Shown in pieces: positions 22,561-31,556 of a stretch of 64,000 nucleotides of DNA. This DNA comes from Symbiodinium natans (lineage: Eukaryota > Sar > Dinophyceae > Suessiales > Symbiodiniaceae): the NCBI GenBank assembly GCA_905221605.1, contig CAJNDS010002580.1:30001-94000 (forward strand). Direction: 5' to 3'. The notes below the pieces were generated by a model. It made no database searches, had not been told where the DNA came from, and worked only from the letters and a program-made list of their open reading frames with translations. Numbering within the stretch: position 1 is the first letter of the stretch; each line of letters begins with the position of its first letter. The position numbers and the translations under genes are program-made.

Positions 22561-25500
22561 AATCGCCGGCTGCTCATGGAAAGCTGCAAGCAGAGCCGTT
22601 GCCTGCTTGAGAGCCGGAATGACGCTCTCCATGGATGCCCAGGACACCATGGTCTCGATGTGATCCATGAGCACGTCATGATCAATGCCTCATGGCAGCG
22701 GCTGACCAGCAATCTCCACCATCAGAATCTCAACACGCGTGTCAGGCCGAACACTTGCGTGACCAGGCACCCACATCCCGAAAGTAGGGCAAGGCGCGGG
22801 TCAGCTGGGGCAGTAGCTTGCCTGTTCAGCTTGGATGTCCCTGCCCTGATGACTTGTGCACCCTTCAAGCTCTGGTCCTGACCCCCATGTGCCGGTGTGG
22901 AGTGCTGCAAGCTCCTGCCTGAGCTCGGCAAACATCGAAACGAGCAAAGGACTGACATGTGGATACCGCAGCCAGGTTGCAGCGCACACTTCTGGGCGTC
23001 CTTGTTTGCTGTCTACTTGCACTGTCTTGTCTGTCCTGCAACTAGGCCGTGTAAATTTAAGCACCCAGTCCACCACTTATGCATACTTATGCCACATGCG
23101 GGAAGCACGCCTCAAAGGCTGCAGCTGCACGTAGATGTTGATGCCAGTTGTTGATCATTCATGAACCAGGCCATGGCTGAGAAGTCTGAAACGAACATGC
23201 ATCCAAGCATCCACCTCTTCACGAGAACCTTCCAAGACGATGTCTGCAGACGTAGCTTGATGCTGTTTGCACCTCACAGGCCTTTGAGGCCCAGACCCGC
23301 CATGTGCAAAGTAGTGCAAAGTGAGATTGCGGTGCACGTCGTGCATCTCCATGGCTAGCTGCAGACGTGGGGCTGTGTTGAAGTCTGGCCAGATGCTGCC
23401 ACCAGATCCTTCACAAGTCAGTTAAGGGCAACATGGGGAAAAGACCCACATGGCTGCACAGAGATCACACCACCGATGGGTGCGTGGTCCAGCGCATGTG
23501 CCAGCGTCACTTGCTTCGCATCGACCAAGCCTATGGTGAAAGCGTGAGAACACTGGAAGCAACTTTTGGACATGCGACAAAAAGCGACAAGATCCGTCAC
23601 ACAAGCCCGAACATGCCATCAAGTAGCTGCACGAAGCAGGTCTCAGTGCAGCGGGCAGGCGAGCAACGTCTCGGGTAAAAAGCACCTGGGCTCAGCTACA
23701 TCCAAAATATTATCCAACACCGCTGCCCGGGTTGCCCAGTTCCAAGCCATCACTGTGCAAAATAGGCGCTCCCCGTTCCCAGCTCGGAAATGTGACGTGC
23801 TCACCCCGCGTCAGCTCTGGTAGCTCGTGAACCCGAATGACAGCGGCCTGCACCAGAGCTGCAATGAGCCGTGGCTGCTTTAAACACGGGAAGCTGGCAT
23901 GGCGCTATGCAAACAGCTATGTGATATCATCGGTGTGGTGCATCAAGGGGGCACCGTGATCACTCCCAGGCATCCGCGGCTCCCCAAGAGTAGTCCTGGC
24001 AGGCCATCCAGCAACATTCAACGTCCAGCACTTGGAGGTTCATGGTGCTTACTAACCAATAATAACTGTACTTCCAACCCACTTCTCAGCCCCTTAAGTG
24101 CCCTAAGATGGTTATGAGTACAGTTATAAGTACAGTTATACTTGGTTAACAAGTACCATGAACCTCCAAGCAATCATAGTGGCTGTGTTGCATCCGCTCC
24201 TTGCCTGGGAGTTCCAGGCCAGTGGATTTTCGACCGCAGCTGGAGATGCATCCTTTCACTTTGCTACTACCCTTGCACCTACACTCTGCCCGGTGCCTCT
24301 GGCATTCCTCATCACCGATCTAGGGCACCCCACCCAGGACGAGAATTCGAGGCATTGTACGGTTCTAGTCTGGGCTATTTCCGGCTTCTTCACCTTCTCT
24401 GGGATCTAGAATTCGCAGATCATGCTGTTCTCCTTTCCACTTCGCCATCACAACTCAATCGCCTCCTCCACCTGATGCAACATTTTGTGGCCCTTCGTGG
24501 CCTCTACCTCAATGAAGAAAAATGCAAACACCTTAGCATGAACACTATGCTTATTTCTCAGGTCACTTCAGCCATCTTCCACTCCAATCTTCCTCCTTCC
24601 TGCTCCTTCCTGGAAACTCACCCTTTACCGCTCCATCGTCCAAGCTATTCTCTCGCAACTCATACATCTGGATTCCAATGATAAGCAGATACGACGCACT
24701 TTCAAACGAAATCTTCTTTCTAACGCTGCGTTGATTGCTTCAATCAGTACCTTACCACGTGAGCATACGACTCTCGTCGCACTCAAACCCTTCTCAAGTC
24801 TATTCACTCCAGCGTTTGCAGCTTTTTGATCTACGCCGACACCCGACGAACGGGAGTATGATCGCACATTTCCGCGGATCGCTGCCTATCGCGATGCCTC
24901 CGGCCACAACAGGAGAGTACGCCCTCGCTTGCTTTGGAACGAGTCTTGTATCACCGAGGCTTTTCACAGACTCGACGCTATTCAGTCAGACGCGGCTCCA
25001 TCCCACGTCAATCCGTTGATGTCTATTGATGTCTCCAATGCAGCTAAGGGCCGCAATCCCTGGCCTCCTAAAAGACCCAGATGATTCTTAGCTCCCAAGG
25101 CCTTAGATAGCGTAGCTGAAAGCGCCAGTCTCACCTTCTTAAACGCTCTGACATCGCATGAGTGGCTCCCTTTGACATGCTTTACTTCGTATTTCACAAT
25201 CATATTGTTTCAATTGTTTCTTTCCGCTTTTGCCTTACAAGCTCATCGTTTTTCAGAGCTGTCGATTCTTATTGTTTTTCTTCAAGTCGGTGCTGATGGA
25301 CACCTTGCAGCGTGTCTTTCGCAGTGCAAAAAAATATTGTTGGTGAAGAAATCTTGTAAAGGAAACACACTGTATCTGTGGGTAGCAAGCTCCTCTTTGA
25401 CCGGCGCACGTAGCATCGGGCCCATCGTACCTTGCGCAAGCTCTCTCAACAGTCGCAAGAACAGAAGGCCCTCATCCCTAACATGTCAGCGCATAGTTTT

Positions 25501-26591
25501 GGTGAAAATCACAGCATCCTGGCAAAGGCTAGTGGACTTGGGAGCACTTCAAGTGCCCCCCATGCTGCCAAAGCAAGCCAGATGATGTCGCGACGCGAAC
25601 CTGCCGATGGTTGTTGCGGTAATCAGGAAAGCAACACGGATGAGCAAACTCGCCTCCACTAGCATCTTCTGTATGTCACCTGGCCATTCGTGCATTTGAT
25701 TAGTGGAGGTCAGAGTTTGCAGGATTTGTCATGTCATGAACTCGGCATTCCTTGCAGCCAAGACTCCATAGCGTGCTTGCTTGTGGCTTCTGTTACGGCT
25801 CGCCACCCAGCCACCCAGAGTTGATTGCTCCCACACGGGCTCCAGACCCATAGTCAAGCCTTCTCCTTGGAGCTCTATATGTGCGGACATGTGCAGACCA
25901 CATTCGAGGAACACTCCAAGAATCAAGTTTAAAGAAATGTTCACAGCACCAAGAATCGTAAGAGTGCATCTTTCACAGCTCCACCGGTGATTCCAGCCTC
26001 AAAACAGGCCAACCCGTCCTCCGGCTTCACCCAGAGCGTGCGCTTCATGGCACGCATGTCCAGGGCCACCACTGGTCGGCACTCCTCCTCCTTCGGCGGG
26101 CACTTCAAGGAAGTGCCACAGGCACCGCTCGTACCGCCAGCCACAGGGACAACCAAGAAACCATGTTCGGAGCACGCGGACTGCAGAAGTGCGCAAACTT
26201 CTTCCTCACTGCGAGGCTGGACGACAGCGTCTGGCATCCGTGACAGGCCTGCTCCAGTTCGGAGGCTCCATATGTCGGCCAAGCTCTGACCAGTTCCTGC
26301 GCGAAGCCGCGCTTCGCTTGACCAAGAGATGATCTCCGGGTCGATGCTTGCGCGCAGCGCATCGAGCAGTCCTTCGGGTGGCGGCGGGAGTTCCTCATGA
26401 CCGGCCTGTGAGGCCTGTGCATCCGGGCTTTCACATCGCCGAGCAATGGGGACTCGGAGTTCAGACTCCAGAAACTCTCGCAGGCCAGAAGACAGCGATG
26501 TGTCCGAAGTTTCGTGGCACCTCGACACCGCAACAGGGCCAAATATTTCTCGGTTAGGCTTGGACTTCCGGATGATCACAACACGCAACAT
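22561..26591 (-). CDS. Alkyl-DHAP synthase-like flavoenzyme (ether lipids)
   Basis: Alkylglycerone-phosphate synthase (AGPS) replaces the acyl chain of acyl-DHAP with a fatty alcohol in ether-lipid synthesis, normally in peroxisomes, using FAD. Exons found: about 25977-26591 (SLADIWSLRTGAGLSRMPDA, VPVAGGTSGACG, LWVKPEDGLACFEAGITG), about 25755-25885 (GLTMGLEPVWEQSTLGGWVA), 23770-23799 (HVTFPSWERG), 23628-23685 (FTRDVARLPAALRPASC), about 23478-23530 (LVDAKQVTLAHALDH), 23215-23243 (DIVLEGSREE), 22771-22804 (LTRALPYFRDV) and about 22561-22688 (IDHDVLMDHIETMVSWASME). Their order matches the family. Missing are the exon for the second part of the FAD domain (the SEGTLG region), one exon before 22804, and the C-terminus with the His cluster. 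The family GHEP motif reads GLEP here, so the flavin site may be altered. The 1.9-kb gap between exons 2 and 3 holds a retrotransposon remnant. It may be a divergent paralogue or a decaying gene. The start codon at 26591 is tentative. Confidence 0.82.
24028..24172. mobile_element. MITE-like inverted repeat element
   Basis: About 44 bases at 24028-24072 (starting CTTGGAGGTTCATGGT) recur as an imperfect reverse complement at 24129-24172 (ending ACCATGAACCTCCAAG), with a spacer of about 57 bases containing short direct repeats of ACAGTTATA/AGTACAGTTATA. The layout fits a miniature inverted-repeat element or a long hairpin. It lies in the large gap of the alkyl-DHAP synthase gene, just before the reverse-transcriptase remnant. 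Confidence 0.7.
24190..25083 (+). mobile_element. Non-LTR retrotransposon (LINE) remnant
   Basis: The plus strand encodes a decayed reverse transcriptase. The core contains LEFADHAVLLSTSPSQLNRL followed by GLYLNEEKCKHL, matching the (Y/F)ADD box and following helix of LINE polymerases, with the second catalytic Asp changed to His. Frame changes and stops interrupt it. Further fragments (IRRTFKRNLLSNAALIAS at about 24690, then DERE and LLWNESCITEAFHRLDAIQS up to about 25083) look like the C-terminal part. It is inactive and sits antisense in the large gap of the alkyl-DHAP synthase gene. No target-site duplication or poly-A tail was identified. Confidence 0.7.
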
Positions 26592-26994
26592 GTGGCAACC
26601 ATGCCCCTAAGGCCCTAGATTCCTAAAGCCGCCTTGTTTGGACACCGATCGGGAAGCCGCCCTCCGCATCCATGCTCGCCACATCACTTGGCCATAGTGG
26701 GCGGACCTTCTCTGGCCGCGAGCCCTGTCTTCGACTGTAGTTGGCATCTCCGTCATGGCCTTGCAGAGGAGACCAGATTCCTTGCAGATCTGCAACTTGA
26801 ACGGAGCATGCCCTGCCAGCACAGCCACAATGGCACATCTAGCGATGAATTTCAGTGTTCACTTGTCACAGAATCTGCCCGACCAATGAGTAAGACATCT
26901 TGGCTGCATCGGCCTCCGTGCCATCTCTTCCAAACTCAGACTACTCGAAGCGGAGGTCGTGAATGCCAGCAGCCTCAACGCAAACTTTGCAGAA

Positions 26995-29145
26995 TCAAGA
27001 CATAATTACAGCTGGTGAGCACTGTCTGCTTGACATCCGCGGCAAGTCGGAGCGAAACACATCTTTTGACACGTCTCCGAGCGCAAGAACCGTCACCTGC
27101 CGCTTCGGAACCTGAACCTCCTGCTTAACAGCTGGTGCTCGAAACAGCCAGTCCTCGATGAGGACATAATCGAGATCTTCCAGCTGGTCCAACATTTCCA
27201 GTGATGCCTCGACAGTGTTGACTATTGGCTTGCCTTTGGAATTGAAGCTTGTGTTGATGAGCGCGGCAAGGCCGGTCAGCTTTCCAACTGCCAAAAGCAG
27301 CGCGTGGACCCAAGGCTCATCTTCGTGGCTTACGGATTGGTGCCTAGCTGTGCCATCAAAGTGGGCGATCGCAGGGAACCGCTCCCGGACCTCATCACGC
27401 ACCTTCGGTGCAAATTCCATGTAGGCAGAGTTGTACTTGAAACCAAAGACTTCCTCCAGAGCCTCTTCGGCAATCATGGGTGCCACGGGCCGGTACCACT
27501 GCCGAAATTTCAGACGATTCATGCGTTCGCGCATGTCCTGCGAGTCTGGCACTGCCAACAGAGAGCGGTGTCCCAATGCACGCGGCCCAAACTCCTGCCT
27601 GCCCCGCACAACTGCTATGATCGGTTTCTTGTGCTTCGGTTTGTTGCCGGTCCATGCTGGTCCGCCGGCCAGAAGCTCTGCCAGGTAGTCCACGCCGCCA
27701 AGTTGCGAGAGGCTGCGGGCCCCGCGCGCCTCTGCTTCTTTCGGGAGCTCATCAACGTCCCACAGCCGGAAGCCCAGATACTGCAGCGGCTGACGTGGAC
27801 CCATAGGTGGTGCTACAGCCCAGATGGCCCCGACAGTCAGTCCTGAGTCGTTGGGAGCCGGGGGAACGTACACATCCCGTGGCTTCGTCAAGTCTGGCTG
27901 CGTTGACCTGAGTTCCGTCAACGTGTCGCGCACGAGCTGATTGGCCACCACGTTCAGCGCACAACCTCCCGTTAGCACGACCCCTTCCACACTGATACCC
28001 TTCAACTGAAGTTCGCGGAGGTAGTCTTGGACAATGGGCTGCACGACACGCTCAAACTCGGCTTGAATCGTGGCTGCGAGCATGCGCTGGCTCTCGATTC
28101 CTTCGCAGACTTTGCTGAGAAACACTCGGGGAACTTCATCCAGCCCAACCGCCCAGCGGTGGAAGTACTCGCGGACCCAGCGTCCGATGTCTTCGGAGGG
28201 ATCCGCCAGGCCGGAGTATCCCATCAACTTGCCTGCAAAGGTCACAAACTTCGAAATCGGGAACAGCATCTGCAGCTCAACCCAATCGCCGTCTTCCTCC
28301 TCTAGCCTTTCGCACACAAGGCTTTGCGTCTCAGGATATCCATTGACCTCCTGCAGGAAGCTGGCAAGCTTGTAATATCCCGAGCCCAAGTTCAGCGGTT
28401 TTCTGCCAATGCGATGAAGCTCAAAGCCTCTTCCCAGAAAAGCATTGAAGACGCCATCATTGCCACCGCCATCATAGGACAGTACAAACGCGGAGCGAAA
28501 TGGCGAGGCAAAGTATCCCATCAACGCGTGAGCCTCATGGTGATTGACATTCCGCCACTCCCGAACATGAAAGAATCTCTCTACTATGTGCGGCAGCTGC
28601 GCATGCTGCACCGGCACGCCGCCCCCGAAATTCACCATGATGCCATAATCGAAGCTTGTCGGGCAAGGCGCATGCTCGCACTCGCAGTGCTCCAATACCA
28701 TGTCAACTGCCCGTTGCCAGTGAAAGTTAAAGTTGTCGATTGTAGGAATGAAGTATCGATCCTCAAATAATCTTTCTAACTCCAACACACACTGTATTCT
28801 GCCACCCTTGCCGATGGCTATGGAGCCATCATGCCCGGCATGCAAGGCAATCACCGTCTTCTCCTCCACATGCAGTGACTCGGGCAGGCTCAACTCTTCG
28901 TAGGGACGGCGCGTCTTTGGGGACCCAAGCTCAGAGCTACGTGCAGGATTTAAACGACGGGTCGAACGGCTCGCTTTAATGGACAAGCCAGTGGCGTTTG
29001 CAGTCCAGAGGCCCGGAGAGTCTCGACCCACCGGCAAGCCCACATCACACGGCGGATAAATCTCCGTATCGCAGAACTTCTCAAATTCTTGGCTTCCAGC
29101 CACCGCCGCGTGCCAGAGGAATGAGCAATACACAGTGCGAAACAT
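26995..29145 (-). CDS. NodU/CmcH-family carbamoyltransferase, copy 2
   Basis: Intronless frame of 716 residues, paralogue of the gene at 17.7-19.8 kb with the same order of motifs (VIALHAGHDGSIAI, HHEAHA, SYDGGGNDG, TGGCALNVVANQ, GRQEFGPRALGHRS, NTSFNSKGKPIVN). Most of the protein is nearly identical, but differences cluster in three patches: after the first motif (RYFIPTIDNFNFHWQRAVD in place of RYFIPKVDHFHVDWHRAVE), in the segment after QEVNGYPE, and around RWAVGLDEVPRVF. The last 40 or so residues are unrelated to copy 1. Nucleotide similarity starts about five bases before the ATG, at a CAG that could be a splice acceptor joining a 5' leader exon, and ends just after KQ(K/E)V. The patches may tune acceptor choice; this is inference. 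Confidence 0.93.
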   Translation of the reverse strand: MFRTVYCSFLWHAAVAGSQEFEKFCDTEIYPPCDVGLPVGRDSPGLWTANATGLSIKASRSTRRLNPARSSELGSPKTRRPYEELSLPESLHVEEKTVIALHAGHDGSIAIGKGGRIQCVLELERLFEDRYFIPTIDNFNFHWQRAVDMVLEHCECEHAPCPTSFDYGIMVNFGGGVPVQHAQLPHIVERFFHVREWRNVNHHEAHALMGYFASPFRSAFVLSYDGGGNDGVFNAFLGRGFELHRIGRKPLNLGSGYYKLASFLQEVNGYPETQSLVCERLEEEDGDWVELQMLFPISKFVTFAGKLMGYSGLADPSEDIGRWVREYFHRWAVGLDEVPRVFLSKVCEGIESQRMLAATIQAEFERVVQPIVQDYLRELQLKGISVEGVVLTGGCALNVVANQLVRDTLTELRSTQPDLTKPRDVYVPPAPNDSGLTVGAIWAVAPPMGPRQPLQYLGFRLWDVDELPKEAEARGARSLSQLGGVDYLAELLAGGPAWTGNKPKHKKPIIAVVRGRQEFGPRALGHRSLLAVPDSQDMRERMNRLKFRQWYRPVAPMIAEEALEEVFGFKYNSAYMEFAPKVRDEVRERFPAIAHFDGTARHQSVSHEDEPWVHALLLAVGKLTGLAALINTSFNSKGKPIVNTVEASLEMLDQLEDLDYVLIEDWLFRAPAVKQEVQVPKRQVTVLALGDVSKDVFRSDLPRMSSRQCSPAVIMS

Positions 29146-29149
29146 GGCT

Positions 29150-31556
29150 GACCAAAAACGAGTTGCTCCAATCTCAGGGTGCCATCATAGAAGTCACGCT
29201 TGGGGAATAACTACCTACCTATCTCTTTTTCAATCCCAGGGCGTGGCGTCGTTAGGTGGGGAGGGGGCAGGTCGGCATGTGTAGCCACACCCCTTTGCAG
29301 CTGGCTTGCTTCTGAAAATAGAGATGGGTCAAGAGGAAAGACATACTATACATAGACAAGTGTACCTACATGTTGGAACTAACCAGCTAGCAGGCTCCAT
29401 TCTAAGATCGTTTGAAACTGATGCCCACCCAAAGCCCTACATTGTGCTTTCGACACACATTTAAAGTCTATAGAACTAATGACCAGAACACATTCAGTCC
29501 ATGAAATAGGAAGGGAGGGAGTTCGTTATGTCAACTTTAACACGCAACGTGCTTCAAGGGCAAACTTCAGTGTAGATACTGCCGGCCCACTAGGAGTCCC
29601 TGAATGGAAATCCCAGCTGTCTAGTGTCCACTTGAACAAGTTGTAACAACTTGAAAGGCTTTGTGTAGAATCTTGCTGGGTGGGCAAGCCTGTGGGTAAC
29701 AAATTTCAAAACCCGACTCAGCCCTCAAGAGGGGCTCCTTGACTGCAATCGAGGGCATGATTTCCTTTCTTTGAGGGTCCTTTCATGGGCTTTCGAAACA
29801 TACAAGAGACCTCTCAAACATTCTAAAACCGTTGAAGCCTTTGAAGTCCTTACAACGGAAATCAAGGCAGCTGTCCCCCTTTATGGACACACGAGTCTAA
29901 GCCAGCCTGAAAAAGCCTCAAAACTGAAAATTTCAGGGATGCTGAAGAATTTTGTGCAAAGAGCCGGCCATCAAACTATTTAGAATGGCTTCCAGGCTTT
30001 GTTTCGATGCATCCATTAAGAACGTTTCACAGCATACCGGTTGTCTAAATAAGAATGAACTATCCGAAACTTATCTGGGCTTGTAACCCTTACAATCCTT
30101 GAACTGGAAATCGAGGGCTTGTTTGCACCTTTAGACCTGGATGTAAATCGGCCGCAGAAGGGCCACCCCCCTCCCCGCAGTATGGCTTTTCGGGGTGTTA
30201 GTTCAGGGCAACAAGGGATACCATACACATGTATATGTGTATATATACATACCTAATAGACAATGAAAACATATGTATAGAAGGTGTTTAGTTCTTAAGG
30301 CTGTGGTGGAATGTACCATGGTGTCAACTTGCTGGATGCCGCTGGCTCGGTGAAGGGCGTTCCTGGCGTTCCTCAATTCAAGGTCCGGAAGCCCCTTGAA
30401 CTTGACGCGCCCATTGACAAACATCCCTACCGGCCTATGGGGCCCTCAGCTTTCGTTCTTGGGCACCTCAAAGCCTCTTATTTATAGAGCAAGTTTGCTC
30501 AATCTTGATAAACTACATGGGATTGCGGGGGGATAACGCAGCTACGGTCTCTGCATGCTTCCGCTGTGACCCGCCGGAAACCCGCCGGAAACCCGCCGGC
30601 CTGTCTTGTAGCTGGGAAAGCCAAGGAGACCTCAGGGAGACACAGGGTCGGAACAAACACCCCCCGGTTCTTACTAGGGAATGAGGGAATTAGGGCCCGA
30701 CAAAAAAACCCTTTCAGGGATTCCCTACTAAGAACCAGCCAGAATATGAAGGGTTGCCACTTGAAACTCTCCAAGGGGAAGGACAATCGACTGCAGCTGC
30801 ATGATCTTCCGTGTGCACCATTTGCCTCGAAGAGTGAAGAGTTCTCTGGTTCCGTTCCGACATACCCTTTTCATCCCAGCCAAACCCCTCCCCCAACTCC
30901 CGTCCCTCTGCTGAGGAAGAGCCCTTACAATAAGGCAACGAAGCCATAGAGCCATAGAGGCTGCAAGAGCGCTGGTTTCGGAAATCAGCGCATGAACAGG
31001 GACGTTGCAGGTTGGTGATGTCAAATCATACGAGAGGTAGCTTTCCCGAAGCACAAATGGAGACTGTGGACGCAGGGAGAGCTGGAAGAGTCGAAGAGTC
31101 ACCTCAAGGCCAGCAGTGCACATCTCCTCTCCTCAGATATGATGAATATTTTCGAACCGATCTGAGAAGAATAAGTGTCAGGAGAAGTCCTCGACGACCA
31201 GGCTCCAGAAGTTGCGAGAATTCACGAAAAAAATCCCCCACCGCGAGAAGCCCTGAAACATTCCGAAAGCTCTCCGCGAAAAATTGACACGACAGGCCTG
31301 AAAGTATGAAAGCTCCTGTCGGACTTTTTGCGCTTCAGGGTTTAAGACTGTTCAGAGGAATGGACGAGGGCAAGGAAGCAACAGAGGGAGAGGCTGGGGG
31401 AGGAGCAAACGCGGCTGCCAGGGTACCGTTGCGGAGAGGCTTCAAAGAAAGTAACAAAGCGCAAGAAGTGACAGTCTGAGACAACAACAGATCAGGCAAC
31501 CTGAAAATAAACTCTAGAAGAAAGCAGCATCCGAACGATCATGGGCTGCAGTCCCG
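29150..31556. other. Intergenic stretch; no gene recognised
   Basis: Low coding signal on both strands. There is a short TA-rich run (30230-30255) and a CCGCCGGAAAC triplication (30570-30600). It separates the carbamoyltransferase copy from the ACBP-repeat gene, both on the minus strand, so it should contain the 5' end of the former and the 3' end of the latter. Confidence 0.45.

Noticed and set aside
17672-29145. Natural-product or toxin biosynthesis cluster around the carbamoyltransferases
   Set aside because: No other biosynthetic enzyme (polyketide, peptide synthetase, amidinotransferase) is visible nearby; the family alone does not show the product.
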